From Lutibacter sp. (lineage in GTDB: Bacteria > Bacteroidota > Bacteroidia > Flavobacteriales > Flavobacteriaceae): a stretch of DNA of 64,000 nt. Of this stretch, positions 27,193-36,657 are shown in pieces (the first letter of the stretch is position 1; each line of letters starts with the position of its first letter). The notes under the pieces were generated by a model. It did not search any database. It was not told where the DNA came from and worked only from the letters and a program-made list of their open reading frames with translations. The DNA is taken from positions 5,216 to 69,215 of the forward strand of contig NZ_JAKIUR010000011.1 of NCBI RefSeq assembly GCF_021647475.1, read 5' to 3'. Made by a program: the position numbers and the translations under genes.

Positions 27193-27570
27193 TTAATTTT
27201 GCATTTTTTTTGCTTCTATACTTAAAGTAGCATGAGGCACTAATTTTAAACGTTCTTTTTGAATTAATTTACCTGTTACACGGCAAATTCCATAAGTTTT
27301 ATTTTCAATACGAAGTAATGCGTTTTTCAAATCTCTAATAAACTTTTCTTGACGAATTGCCAATTGTACATTTGCTTCTTTTGACATGGTTTCTGAACCT
27401 TCTTCAAAAGCTTTAAATGTTGGAGATGTATCATCTGTACCGTTATTACTATCGTTTTTAAATGAACTATTTAAAAGTGCCAAATCTTCTTCTGCATGTG
27501 CTATTTTTTTCAAAATTAGCTCTTTGAATTCAGCCAAATCTTTGCCGGAATATCTTGTTTTTTTACTCAT
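27193..27570 (-). CDS. DksA/TraR-family protein lacking the zinc cysteines
   Basis: 125 residues: a coiled-coil part (about 10-80) then the DksA-type globular end ENKTYGICRVTGKLIQKERL. Only one of the four zinc cysteines remains. DksA proteins enter the RNA polymerase secondary channel and act with ppGpp; coiled-coil tip acidic residues seem present (SNNGTDDTSP). It lies 3 bases after ileS. Confidence 0.85.
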   Translation of the reverse strand: MSKKTRYSGKDLAEFKELILKKIAHAEEDLALLNSSFKNDSNNGTDDTSPTFKAFEEGSETMSKEANVQLAIRQEKFIRDLKNALLRIENKTYGICRVTGKLIQKERLKLVPHATLSIEAKKMQN

Positions 27571-27573
27571 AAT

Positions 27574-30500
27574 TTATACTTTTTCAATTAATATTCTGGT
27601 GTTTACATCATCAAAAGCAATTTCTATACCTTTTTCTAGATTTTTTATAAACACCAATTCATTAGTTAACGTTTCTGTTTTAATATATTGTTCATTTGCT
27701 TTAATAGATTGCTCTAATATGTCATTTTTTTGAATAACTAACTTTATTTTATCAGTTACATCCAAACCAGTTTCTTTTCTTAAATTCTGAACTCTATTCA
27801 CTAATTCTCTCGCATTTCCTTCATTGCGTAATTCATCAGTAATAGTTACATCTAAAGCAACAGTTAAACCTCCTTGATTTGCCACTAACCATCCTTCTAT
27901 ATCTTGAGAGGTAATTTCAACTTCACTGAGGGTTAAATTTACAACTTTTTCATTTATATTTAAAGAAATATTTCCTTGTTTTTCAACAATTGAAATGTCT
28001 TCTTGTGTTAAATTTTGAATAGCTTGTGCTACCAATCGCATATCTTTTCCAAACTTTGGTCCTAACACCTTAAAATTAGGCTTTATGGTTTTAACCAGTA
28101 TTCCTGAAGCATCATCAATTAGTTCAATTTCTTTAATATTAACTTCTGATTTTATCAAGTTTTCAACAGCTAAAATTTCTTTTCTGTCATTTTCATCCAA
28201 TATCGGAATCATAATACGTTGTAACGGCTGACGTACTTTTATCATTTCTTTTTTTCGAAGTGATAAAACCATAGATGATATTTTTTGTGCTTGTTGCATT
28301 TTATGCTCTAAATCACTATCAACCAACTCTTTATTATATGTTGGGAAATTTGTTAAATGTACAGACTCAAATTTTTCTTTTCCAGTTACACCAATTAAAT
28401 CTTTATACAAATTATCCATAAAAAATGGAGCAACAGGTGAGCCTAACTTAGCAACTGTTACTAAACAAGTGTATAAAGTTTGATAAGCCGATATTTTATC
28501 AGTTTCATATTCTCCTTTCCAAAAACGTCTTCTACTTAAACGAACAAACCAGTTACTCAAATTTTCTGTTACAAAATTTTGAATGGCTCGTGTTGCTTTT
28601 GTTGGTTCATAATCTTCATAAAAATTTTCAACATTTTTAACTAAGGTATTTAATTCTGATAAAACCCAACGATCAATTTCTGGTCTTTTTTCTATTGCTA
28701 TCTCATCTTCTGCGTAGGTAAAATTATCTAAATTAGCATATAACGAAAAGAAAGAATACGTATTATACAATGTTCCAAAGAATTTACGGCGAACTTCATC
28801 AATTCCTTCAATATCAAATTTTAAATTATCCCACGGATTTGCGTTAGAAATCATATACCAACGAGTAGCATCTGGACCAAATTTATCCATAGTTTCAAAT
28901 GGATCAACAGCATTTCCTAAGCGTTTGGACATTTTTTTACCTAATTTATCTAACACCAATCCGTTAGAAACCACGTTTTTATAAGCAACCGAGTCAAAAA
29001 CCATGGTTCCAATAGCATGTAACGTATAAAACCATCCACGTGTTTGGTCAACACCTTCCGCAATAAAATCGGCAGGATAGAATTTTTTATCATCAATCAA
29101 TTCTTTGTTTTCAAACGGATAATGCCATTGTGCATAAGGCATAGAACCTGAATCGAACCAAACATCAATTAAATCAGGTTCTCTTTTCATAGGTTTTCCA
29201 GAGGCAGAAACTAATGTAATTCCATCTACCACATTTTTATGTAAATCGATTTTATCATAGTTTTCTTCAGTCATATTTCCAACTTCAAAATCGTCAAAAA
29301 TATCTGACTTCATAAATCCAGCTTTCACAGCTTTTTGCATTTCCGCTTTTAATTCTTCAACGGAACCTATTAAAATTTCTTCTGTGCCATCTTCCGTTCT
29401 CCAAATTGGTAGTGGAATTCCCCAATAACGAGATCGAGACAAATTCCAGTCATTGGCATTTTTTAACCAGTTTCCAAATCTTCCTTCTCCTGTTGATTTT
29501 GGTTTCCAATTAATGGTTTTATTTAGCTCAAACATTCTATCTCGTTTATCGGTAACTTTAATAAACCAAGAATCTAATGGATAATATAATATAGGTTTAT
29601 CAGTTCTCCAACAATGTGGATAGCTGTGGCGATATTTTTCTACGTGGAATGCCTTATTCTCCTCTTTTAATTGAATCGCAATTTCAACATCTAAAGAACG
29701 TTCAGGTGCTGGTTCATCCACATAATATTCATTTTTCACATATTTACCGGCATATTCTTTCATCTGTTTGATGAATTTTCCTTGTAAATTTACTAGCGGA
29801 ACCGGATTTCCATGATTATCTAACACCAACATTGGTGGCACTTCAGGTTTCGCTTTTTTAGCAACCATTGCATCATCTGCTCCAAAAGTTGGTGCAGTAT
29901 GTACAATTCCTGTACCATCATCCGTAGTTACAAAATCCCCAGCAATAACTCTAAAAGCATTTTCAGGGTTTTGATATGGCAATGCATAAGGCATTAATTG
30001 CTCGTACCTTGATTCTAGAATATCTACTCCTTTAAATTCTTTTACGATGATAAATGGAATTTTTTTATCATTATTTTTGTACGCAGCCAATTCATCTTCA
30101 TTTTCAACAGCAAAATATTTTTTTGTGAATTGTTTGGCTACCAATGCTTTTGCTAAAATTACATTAATCGGTTTAAAAGTATATTCATTAAACGATTTAA
30201 CCAACACATAATCCATCTTTTTACCAACGGTTAATGCTGTGTTTGAAGGCAACGTCCAAGGTGTAGTTGTCCAAGCTAAAAAGAAAATATCACCTGTCAC
30301 ATCTTTTAAAACTTCTGGCAAGGTATTTTTTATTGCTTTAAATTGGGCAACAACTGTTGTATCTGTAACATCTTGATAAGTTCCTGGTTGATTTAATTCA
30401 TGAGAACTTAATCCTGTACCCGCTTTTGGTGAATATGGCTGAATGGTATATCCTTTATAAATTAAATCTTTTTTATATAACTGAGACAACAACCACCAAA

Positions 30501-30981
30501 CCGTTTCCATATATTTTGGTTTGTAGGTTACATAAGGATCGTGCATATCTACCCAATGCCCCATTCGGCGCGTTAATTCTTCCCAAATATCGGTATAACG
30601 CATAACCGCTTTTTTACAAGCTTCATTGTATGCTTCAACGCTAATTTTTTTACCGATATCTTCTTTGGTAATTCCTAATTCTTTTTCAACACCTAATTCC
30701 ACAGGTAAACCATGTGTATCCCAACCAGCTTTTCGTTTAACTTGAAAACCTTTTAAGGTTTTATAGCGGCAAAATATATCTTTTATGGCTCTAGCCATTA
30801 CATGATGAATACCTGGCAAACCGTTTGCAGAAGGTGGGCCTTCAAAAAACACAAAAGGTTTATTTTCATCACGGGTAGTTATACTTTTTTCGAAAATATG
30901 CTCTGCTTCCCAAAATGCTAAAGTTTCTTCTGCTACTTTAGTGAGGCTCAATCCTTTATATTCTCTAAACTTTTTACTCAT
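27574..30981 (-). CDS. ileS: Isoleucyl-tRNA synthetase
   Basis: 1135 residues. Class I signatures are the HIGH variant GLPGIHHVMAR (about residues 53-63) and KKMSKRLGN. The editing domain includes LAWTTTPWTLPSNTALTV. An anticodon-binding domain (about 770-930) and a long C-terminal part follow. The bacterial zinc finger is missing, as in the eukaryote-like IleRS subtype, which is often less sensitive to mupirocin; that is family knowledge. It heads ileS-dksA-lspA. Confidence 0.97.
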   Translation of the reverse strand: MSKKFREYKGLSLTKVAEETLAFWEAEHIFEKSITTRDENKPFVFFEGPPSANGLPGIHHVMARAIKDIFCRYKTLKGFQVKRKAGWDTHGLPVELGVEKELGITKEDIGKKISVEAYNEACKKAVMRYTDIWEELTRRMGHWVDMHDPYVTYKPKYMETVWWLLSQLYKKDLIYKGYTIQPYSPKAGTGLSSHELNQPGTYQDVTDTTVVAQFKAIKNTLPEVLKDVTGDIFFLAWTTTPWTLPSNTALTVGKKMDYVLVKSFNEYTFKPINVILAKALVAKQFTKKYFAVENEDELAAYKNNDKKIPFIIVKEFKGVDILESRYEQLMPYALPYQNPENAFRVIAGDFVTTDDGTGIVHTAPTFGADDAMVAKKAKPEVPPMLVLDNHGNPVPLVNLQGKFIKQMKEYAGKYVKNEYYVDEPAPERSLDVEIAIQLKEENKAFHVEKYRHSYPHCWRTDKPILYYPLDSWFIKVTDKRDRMFELNKTINWKPKSTGEGRFGNWLKNANDWNLSRSRYWGIPLPIWRTEDGTEEILIGSVEELKAEMQKAVKAGFMKSDIFDDFEVGNMTEENYDKIDLHKNVVDGITLVSASGKPMKREPDLIDVWFDSGSMPYAQWHYPFENKELIDDKKFYPADFIAEGVDQTRGWFYTLHAIGTMVFDSVAYKNVVSNGLVLDKLGKKMSKRLGNAVDPFETMDKFGPDATRWYMISNANPWDNLKFDIEGIDEVRRKFFGTLYNTYSFFSLYANLDNFTYAEDEIAIEKRPEIDRWVLSELNTLVKNVENFYEDYEPTKATRAIQNFVTENLSNWFVRLSRRRFWKGEYETDKISAYQTLYTCLVTVAKLGSPVAPFFMDNLYKDLIGVTGKEKFESVHLTNFPTYNKELVDSDLEHKMQQAQKISSMVLSLRKKEMIKVRQPLQRIMIPILDENDRKEILAVENLIKSEVNIKEIELIDDASGILVKTIKPNFKVLGPKFGKDMRLVAQAIQNLTQEDISIVEKQGNISLNINEKVVNLTLSEVEITSQDIEGWLVANQGGLTVALDVTITDELRNEGNARELVNRVQNLRKETGLDVTDKIKLVIQKNDILEQSIKANEQYIKTETLTNELVFIKNLEKGIEIAFDDVNTRILIEKV

Positions 30982-31076
30982 TTTTGCTACTATAAATCAA
31001 TTAGTTTGCGAAATTACATATTTTATTGAAAATAACCGTACATAAAATCACGAAATACTGCTCTAAAATCTTTAAA

Positions 31077-31817
31077 TTATAAACCTCTTTCTTTTTGGAT
31101 AAGATCATATGCTTTTTGCACTTCCTTAAATTTTTCTTCAGCTCCTTTTTTAAGTTGTTCTCCTAAATGTTGCAGTTTATCTGGGTGATATTTTTTAGCC
31201 ATTTTTCTATACGCTTTTTTAACTTCAATATCCGTTGCTGATTTTTCTATTCCCAATATTCTATACGAACTATCTGAACTATCATAAAACATAGCTTTAA
31301 TAGATTCAAAATCATAAGAACTTACCCCTAAATAGCCTGATATATTTTTAATTACATCAACTTCTACTTCTGAAACAAAACCATCTGCTTTAGCAATTCC
31401 AAATAAAAAATGGACTAATTGCAAACGAGATGCATGCGTTATATTTTGTCGAATTTGCAAACATACTTGACGAGTAGAAATTTTATTGCTTTTTATAAAT
31501 CCTTTAAATAATTTAAAAGCATTAGCAGCACGTTCTTCTCCATACATTCGTTTAAAATGATTTCTAACAAACACCAATTCTGTTTCATTAACTTTCCCAT
31601 CAGCCTTAATTACTAAAGAAGATAAAATAAGTAAACTAATTTCAAAATCGCCTGCTTGTGTATTTACACTACTGGTTTTAAATTGTTTAGCTCGTTCAAC
31701 ATCTTCTTTTGAAAAACCACTAATAAAGCTTCCAACTGCATAACCTAAAACACTACCAATTGGACCACCTAATGAAAATCCAAGTCCAGCACCTAACCAT
31801 TTTAAAAAATTTCCCAT
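31077..31817 (-). CDS. TerB-like and DnaJ-domain co-chaperone
   Basis: 246 residues. Glycine-rich N-terminus ([21 protein letters not shown]), a TerB-like helical domain (about 50-165, [20 protein letters not shown]), and a C-terminal J domain with the HPD motif ([14 protein letters not shown]). The layout is DjlA-like. It probably stimulates DnaK on a membrane-linked or stress-related client. Its own -7 box is at 31835. Confidence 0.88.
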   Translation of the reverse strand: MGNFLKWLGAGLGFSLGGPIGSVLGYAVGSFISGFSKEDVERAKQFKTSSVNTQAGDFEISLLILSSLVIKADGKVNETELVFVRNHFKRMYGEERAANAFKLFKGFIKSNKISTRQVCLQIRQNITHASRLQLVHFLFGIAKADGFVSEVEVDVIKNISGYLGVSSYDFESIKAMFYDSSDSSYRILGIEKSATDIEVKKAYRKMAKKYHPDKLQHLGEQLKKGAEEKFKEVQKAYDLIQKERGL

Positions 31818-31834
31818 ATTTGTTTTTAAAGTTG

Positions 31835-31842
31835 CAAAGATA
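31835..31842 (-). promoter_or_regulatory. -7 promoter box of the TerB/DnaJ gene
   Basis: Minus strand TATCTTTG matches TAnnTTTG, 17 bases before the ATG. Confidence 0.55.
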
Positions 31843-31920
31843 CAAGTATTACCTTTCTTTATAAAATAGCGTAAGCTTTTTATCGTTAAAAAATTTATAA
31901 ATTTTAAGAACTAAAACTAG

Positions 31921-31928
31921 TATATTTG
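31921..31928 (+). promoter_or_regulatory. -7 promoter box of the bacilliredoxin gene
   Basis: TATATTTG matches TAnnTTTG, 32 bases before the ATG at 31961. Confidence 0.6.
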
Positions 31929-31960
31929 CGTTTTAAAATATCTAACTAAAAAATAAAAAT

Positions 31961-32371
31961 ATGTATCCACCAGAATTAGTAAAACCAATGCAAGAAGAAT
32001 TAGAAAATGCAGGTTTTACCTCATTACATACTTCTAAAGAAGTAACTAATGCTTTAAAAAAAGAAGGAACCACTTTAATTATGGTAAATTCAGTTTGTGG
32101 TTGTGCTGCAGGTTCTGCACGCCCAGGAGTAATTTCATCTTTACAATTTGATAAAATACCAAATCAATTGGTAACCGTTTTTGCTGGCGTAGATGCTGAA
32201 GCAACAGCAACAGCTCGTGAAAATATGATTCCGTTTCCACCATCATCACCAGCAATTGCTTTGTTTAAAGATGGCGAATTGGTTCATATGTTAGAACGTC
32301 ATCATATTGAAGGAAGACCTGCGGAAGTTATTGCGGCTAATTTGGCTGCTGCTTACGATGAGTTTTGTTAA
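31961..32371 (+). CDS. BrxA/BrxB-family bacilliredoxin
   Basis: 136 residues of the YphP/YqiW (DUF1094) family. The redox motif CGC is in MVNSVCGCAAGSARPG, and the C-terminus is DELVHMLERHHIEGRP-like (GELVHMLERHHIEGRP). In Firmicutes these proteins remove bacillithiol from oxidised proteins. Monocistronic, with a possible 13-bp stem and 27-base loop (32380-32432) after it. Confidence 0.93.
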   Translation: MYPPELVKPMQEELENAGFTSLHTSKEVTNALKKEGTTLIMVNSVCGCAAGSARPGVISSLQFDKIPNQLVTVFAGVDAEATATARENMIPFPPSSPAIALFKDGELVHMLERHHIEGRPAEVIAANLAAAYDEFC

Positions 32372-32379
32372 ATTACTTA

Positions 32380-32432
32380 ATTAATTTTTATAGTTCAAAT
32401 CTTTTGAATAAATTGAGATTATAAAAATTAAT
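32380..32432. other. Long-loop inverted repeat between bacilliredoxin and lipoprotein genes
   Basis: Arms attaatttttata (32380-32392) and tataaaaattaat (32420-32432) are perfectly complementary. It could be a weak terminator for the first gene or a 5' leader structure for the second. Confidence 0.45.
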
Positions 32433-32435
32433 AGC

Positions 32436-32825
32436 ATGAAAAAATTTAAACTTTTATTTAAAACGATTGTTATTTTAACAATCGTTTTTGGTTGCTCCAA
32501 TAATTCTGATACTTCTCAGGAAGAAGATTTAGCAGCGTTAACACTTTTAAATAATAATATTGAGCAATTAATTTCCGCAGGAACTTGTTCAGAAAATACG
32601 AATTGTGATTTTATAGCCTTTGGAAGCAAAGCTTGTGGAGGTCCAAAAAGTTATTTGATTTACAGCACTTCCATAAATGTTGAATTATTAAAAGAAAAAG
32701 TAGCTGAATACAACTTAAAAGAAGATTTATATAATAAAAAGTGGGGCATTTTTTCTGACTGTACTGTAGTTTCACCTCCTACCAGCGTTGAATGTATTAA
32801 TGGAAAGTGCACCGCTATTTACTAA
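32436..32825 (+). CDS. Small Cys-rich lipoprotein of unknown function
   Basis: 129 residues. A lipoprotein signal ends IVFGC (Cys 20). The mature part has six further Cys, in CSENTNC, KACGG, DC, and VECINGKC, suggesting disulfides. I do not recognise a family. The signal-peptide codons form a 13-bp hairpin (32460-32488). Neighbours give no functional clue. Confidence 0.8.
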   Translation: MKKFKLLFKTIVILTIVFGCSNNSDTSQEEDLAALTLLNNNIEQLISAGTCSENTNCDFIAFGSKACGGPKSYLIYSTSINVELLKEKVAEYNLKEDLYNKKWGIFSDCTVVSPPTSVECINGKCTAIY

Positions 32826-32920
32826 TATTTCAACTATTTATTGACAAAGTTACATCAACCTGAACCTGCCAGCCACAGGTAAACTTAATTTAGGTTTTCA
32901 TAACAACTCACATTCAAAAT

Positions 32921-32950
32921 AGTGAGATTCTGAAATAAATTCAGAATGAC
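32921..32950. repeat. Short dispersed repeat (gagattctgaa...ttcagaatgac)
   Basis: An 8-bp stem attctgaa/ttcagaat with a taaa loop, bordered by gtgag and gac. The same unit recurs at 48572-48620, 55817-55844 and, inside leuS, at 38063-38092. Confidence 0.65.
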
Positions 32951-32988
32951 ACCCTTATTATTTTCTTAAATTTTTCTACTTTTAAACC

Positions 32989-33642
32989 ATGAATAAAGAA
33001 CAAATTATTAACAACACTAAAACATTTGTACAGCAAACCTTAAAAAATGCTGAAGGAGGTCATGATTGGTTTCATATTTTACGGGTTTGGAATAATGCTA
33101 AATTAATAGCAAAAGATGAAAATGTTGATAATTTTATTGTGGAATTAGGTGCTTTATTACATGATATTGCCGATTCTAAATTTAATAATGGCGATGAAAC
33201 TGTTGGTCCTAAAATGGCTCAAGAATTTTTAGAAAATCAACATGTGGAAAATGCTATAATTGAACATGTGGAAAATATTATAACTAATATTTCTTTTAAA
33301 GGTGGAAATTTTAAACAACAATTTAATTCTCCTGAACTTAAAGTGATACAAGATGCTGATAGGTTGGATGCTATTGGTGCGATAGGAATTGCAAGATGTT
33401 TTAATTATGGAGGTTTTAAAAACAGAACCTTGTACAATCCTGAAATTCCACCGAAATTAAATCAGACTAAAGAGGAATATAAACATTCTAAGGCTCCAAC
33501 TATTAATCATTTTTACGAAAAATTATTGCTTTTAAAAGAAAGAATGAACACAAAAACCGGTAAAAAAATTGCAGAAGAAAGACATGTTTATATGGAGGTT
33601 TTTCTTCAGCAGTTTTATGATGAATGGAATGGTAAAAAGTAA
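32989..33642 (+). CDS. HD-domain phosphohydrolase
   Basis: 217 residues. HD motif residues are HDWFHILRVW, LLHDIADSKF and the distal Asp in QDADRLDAIGAIGIARCF. It is of the YedJ/uncharacterised HD type, so a metal-dependent phosphohydrolase of unknown substrate. It lies just after a repeat cluster and has no operon partner. Confidence 0.9.
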   Translation: MNKEQIINNTKTFVQQTLKNAEGGHDWFHILRVWNNAKLIAKDENVDNFIVELGALLHDIADSKFNNGDETVGPKMAQEFLENQHVENAIIEHVENIITNISFKGGNFKQQFNSPELKVIQDADRLDAIGAIGIARCFNYGGFKNRTLYNPEIPPKLNQTKEEYKHSKAPTINHFYEKLLLLKERMNTKTGKKIAEERHVYMEVFLQQFYDEWNGKK

Positions 33643-33710
33643 ACAGTACTTAGTAACAACCTAAGTTCTATATAAGAAAATAAATACTGGATTGAAAATC
33701 AACAAGCTAC

Positions 33711-33813
33711 GTCATTGCGATGGATGAAGCAAAGCGAAATGAGGAAGCAATCTCATTTTTATGAAAAAGATTGCTTTAAATTATAGCACTACATTTATAA
33801 TTTTCGCAATGAC
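33711..33813. mobile_element. MITE-like 103-bp element with terminal inverted repeats
   Basis: The 331-base gap between the HD gene and the crotonase gene holds an element with perfect 10-bp ends gtcattgcga and tcgcaatgac. Its body includes gaagcaatctcatt. This is the cgtcattgcga repeat type widespread in Bacteroidota. It has no coding capacity. Nothing else recognised lies in the gap, apart from an AAATCCTTAGGTCGAACTCA word near 33840. Confidence 0.65.
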
Positions 33814-33973
33814 ATTTTGATTTTCAGTTGTTTAAAGTAAATCCTTAGGTCGAACTCAGGTTAACAGTATACAGTTAAAATGGTATTACCTATTTAATCA
33901 TCATCTTTTATAATTTGTTTAATTTAAAGATTGTCATAGTTATGACATCATCAGCAATAACAGCTTCTAAATT

Positions 33974-34750
33974 TTACTCAAAATTAGGTTTGCGTTTTTC
34001 TAAAAAAGCAGTTGTTCCTTCCTTAAAATCATGCGTTCCAAAAGCTTTTCCAAATTGTTCAATTTCAACATTAAATCCGTTTACGCCAGTTTCAAAATTT
34101 GCATTTACTGATTTAATTACTGCTGCAATTGATGTTGAAGAATTCCAAACAATTTTTGAGGCTAATTTTTCACATAATGAAAGTAGTTCATCTAATTCAA
34201 CTACATAATTTACCAATCCCCATTCTTTAGCTTCTACCGCAGAAATCATTCCTGCAGTCATTATCATTTCCATAGCTTTTCCTTTTCCTACCAACTGAGG
34301 CAAACGTTGTGTGCCTCCATAACCTGGAATAACGCCTAAACTAACTTCGGGTAAACCCATTTTAGCATTTAAACTTGCCACTCTAAAATGCGAAGCCATG
34401 GCTAATTCCAATCCTCCTCCTAAAGCAAAACCATTAACTGCAGCAATAACTGGTGTGGATAAGTTTTGAATAAAATCAAATAGTAATTCTTGACCACTTC
34501 TAGCTAATTCAGCTCCCTCAGACTCATTAAAATCTGCAAATTCTGAAATATCTGCACCAGCAACAAAAGCTTTTTCACCGCTTCCTGTTATAATAATTGC
34601 TTTTATTTGTTTGTCTTTTTCTAAACTAAAAAAAGCATCGTGCAATTCACTAATAGTTTCTTTGTTTAACGCGTTTAATTTTGACGGTCTATTCACCGTT
34701 ACAATAGCATAATTTTCTTTCCTGTCAATTAGTAAATTATTATAATTCAT
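33974..34750 (-). CDS. Enoyl-CoA hydratase/isomerase (crotonase family)
   Basis: 258 residues. The oxyanion-hole peptides are EKAFVAGADISEF and NGFALGGGLELAMA, and both catalytic glutamates are in place (GGLELAM and LPEVSLGVIPGYGGTQ). It hydrates 2-enoyl-CoA in beta-oxidation; the exact substrate is not readable. It starts 3 bases after the histidine-kinase stop. Confidence 0.94.
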   Translation of the reverse strand: MNYNNLLIDRKENYAIVTVNRPSKLNALNKETISELHDAFFSLEKDKQIKAIIITGSGEKAFVAGADISEFADFNESEGAELARSGQELLFDFIQNLSTPVIAAVNGFALGGGLELAMASHFRVASLNAKMGLPEVSLGVIPGYGGTQRLPQLVGKGKAMEMIMTAGMISAVEAKEWGLVNYVVELDELLSLCEKLASKIVWNSSTSIAAVIKSVNANFETGVNGFNVEIEQFGKAFGTHDFKEGTTAFLEKRKPNFE

Positions 34751-34753
34751 ATG

Positions 34754-36208
34754 TTATTTTTTAGGTAATATAATTTTAAAAACAGTTCCTTTATTAAGCT
34801 GTGATGAAAAACTTATAGATCCTCCGTAAGTTTCTACAATATTTTTAACCATAGGCAATCCTAAACCCATACCACTTGACTTAGTAGTAAATTTAGGCTC
34901 AAATACTTTTGCTTTATCCTCTTCAGAAATTCCTTGTCCGTTATCGGCAACTTTTATAATTACTTCTTTTTCAGTTTCATCTACAGTAATTTCAATTTTT
35001 TTAATTTCTACTTCTGCTAAAGCTTGTGTTGCATTTTTTACCAAGTTAGTTACAATCCTTATTAATTGTGTTTTATCTAACTCCGCTTGAATAATTTTTT
35101 TCTTAGGAAAATAAGCAATATAATCTTCAATAAAAATATCTAAAACATGTTTAACAACTTCCACCACATTTAATTCTTCTCTATTTTGTGTTGGCATTTT
35201 TGCAAAATCTGAAAAGGCTGAAGCAATAGAACTCATGGTATCTATTTGTTGAATTAAGGTTTTACTAAATTCATTTATTTTATTATGAATTTCAGGATCT
35301 TCAGGATTAAATTTTCGTTGAAAACTTTGTATGGTAAGTCGCATAGGAGTTAGCGGATTTTTAATTTCATGTGCTACTTGTTTTGCCATTTCTCTCCAAG
35401 CTTGTTCTCGTTCTCCTTGTGCTAATTTTACCGCACTTTCTTCCAATTCATCAACCATAGCATTATACGCATTTACTAAAGTAAAAATTTCTGAACTCGA
35501 ATTTTTTAGTATAATTTTCTCATTCTGTTTATTCAACCTAGTGTGTTTAATTTTAAGTGTAATAGCTTTAAGATTTCTAGTAATATAACTGGATATAAAA
35601 TAAGCTAACAATATGGCTAAACCAAACATTAGCACGTAAACCAAAGCTAAACGCATTAAAAACTCCTCTAAATCTTTGTTTTGAACAGAATTATCTTGAA
35701 CATATTGTAGATTTAAAATGCCTATCGGTTTAAATTTAGTATCTGTTAAATAGGTATATGACGATTGTAAGCTAGAGTTTTTAACTATTTTGGTGTTTAC
35801 CAGATGATGATTATAAGCTGATTCAATGAAGTTCAAAACGGTATCTGATAATACGGAAGGTGCATCGCTTTTTACAAAACCAGCATGTGAGCTTTTAGCA
35901 AGTTTACCATCTAAAGCATAAATATTGATTTCGAGGTTTTCAATATTTGCTATTTCATAAATTTTATCTTTAAAAATATATTGTAAATATTTTGTTTCTA
36001 AAGGAAATGTATTCCCGCTATTTAACCAATAATTTATAGCCGATTTTACAGAGGTTTCCTTTCGTGCTAATCGTCCTTTATTATATTCGTTAGTTTGTTC
36101 TTTATATTGATATATGGTAACCGCAGCAATTAATACTGACGCCAACAATACTAAAAAAATCATTGATAAAAATATGCGAATCCGTAATGAAAGTTGTTTA
36201 ATTTTCAT
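34754..36208 (-). CDS. Sensor histidine kinase
   Basis: 484 residues: TM1 (about 12-31), a periplasmic sensor region (about 35-180), TM2 (about 186-207), HAMP (about 210-260), HisKA with phospho-acceptor H280 in VAHEIKNPLTPMRL, and an HATPase domain (VTNLVKNATQALAE, VADNGQGISEE, SGMGLGLPMVK). No response regulator lies beside it, so it is an orphan here. The NPLTPMRL form resembles NtrY-like kinases. The signal is unknown. Confidence 0.93.
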   Translation of the reverse strand: MKIKQLSLRIRIFLSMIFLVLLASVLIAAVTIYQYKEQTNEYNKGRLARKETSVKSAINYWLNSGNTFPLETKYLQYIFKDKIYEIANIENLEINIYALDGKLAKSSHAGFVKSDAPSVLSDTVLNFIESAYNHHLVNTKIVKNSSLQSSYTYLTDTKFKPIGILNLQYVQDNSVQNKDLEEFLMRLALVYVLMFGLAILLAYFISSYITRNLKAITLKIKHTRLNKQNEKIILKNSSSEIFTLVNAYNAMVDELEESAVKLAQGEREQAWREMAKQVAHEIKNPLTPMRLTIQSFQRKFNPEDPEIHNKINEFSKTLIQQIDTMSSIASAFSDFAKMPTQNREELNVVEVVKHVLDIFIEDYIAYFPKKKIIQAELDKTQLIRIVTNLVKNATQALAEVEIKKIEITVDETEKEVIIKVADNGQGISEEDKAKVFEPKFTTKSSGMGLGLPMVKNIVETYGGSISFSSQLNKGTVFKIILPKK

Positions 36209-36274
36209 GGTTATATTTGAAGTAAATATACTGATTATTTAACAGCCTATTCAACAATAAATATACCAAACATT

Positions 36275-36532
36275 TTATTTATAACGAACTTTAAAAATAA
36301 TAATAATTAAAGTTAAAATCACGGTTATACTATTTGCAAGAATCAAAGAAAGACTATTTAAATAAATGCCATATAACAACCACAAACTAATTCCAATAGC
36401 CATAACAATGTACATAGTTAACGAAATATTTTCAACTGATTTTGTTTTCCAAGTTTTATACACTTGAGGTACATATGCCGATGTTGTTAAAACCGCTGCT
36501 ATAAGTCCTATTATTTCGTTTTTATCTATCAT
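36275..36532 (-). CDS. SemiSWEET-type sugar transporter (PQ-loop)
   Basis: 85 residues with three transmembrane helices. The PQ motif is in AYVPQVYKTWKTKS, and MYIVMAIGISLWLLYGIYL forms the second helix. SemiSWEETs dimerise and move sugars passively. Length is typical. Confidence 0.9.
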   Translation of the reverse strand: MIDKNEIIGLIAAVLTTSAYVPQVYKTWKTKSVENISLTMYIVMAIGISLWLLYGIYLNSLSLILANSITVILTLIIIIFKVRYK

Positions 36533-36610
36533 TTTCTTACTTTTTCAATAATAATTGAGCAAGCCTGTAGTTTAACCTTGACTGAAATTTATTTTGATTA
36601 TTCTAAAACA

Positions 36611-36634
36611 ATTTCTGCTTTTGCAGGAATGTCA
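36611..36634. repeat. Short dispersed repeat (attcctgcaaaagcagaaat type)
   Basis: The minus strand reads tgacattcctgcaaaagcag, matching a repeat common in Bacteroidota intergenic regions, between semiSWEET and leuS. Confidence 0.5.
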
Positions 36635-36657
36635 TTTTAAACATTAGTTATCAATGG

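Noticed and set aside
33915..34208. Plus-strand 97-residue frame overlapping the crotonase gene
   Set aside because: Mostly antisense to conserved crotonase codons; no homology recognised.
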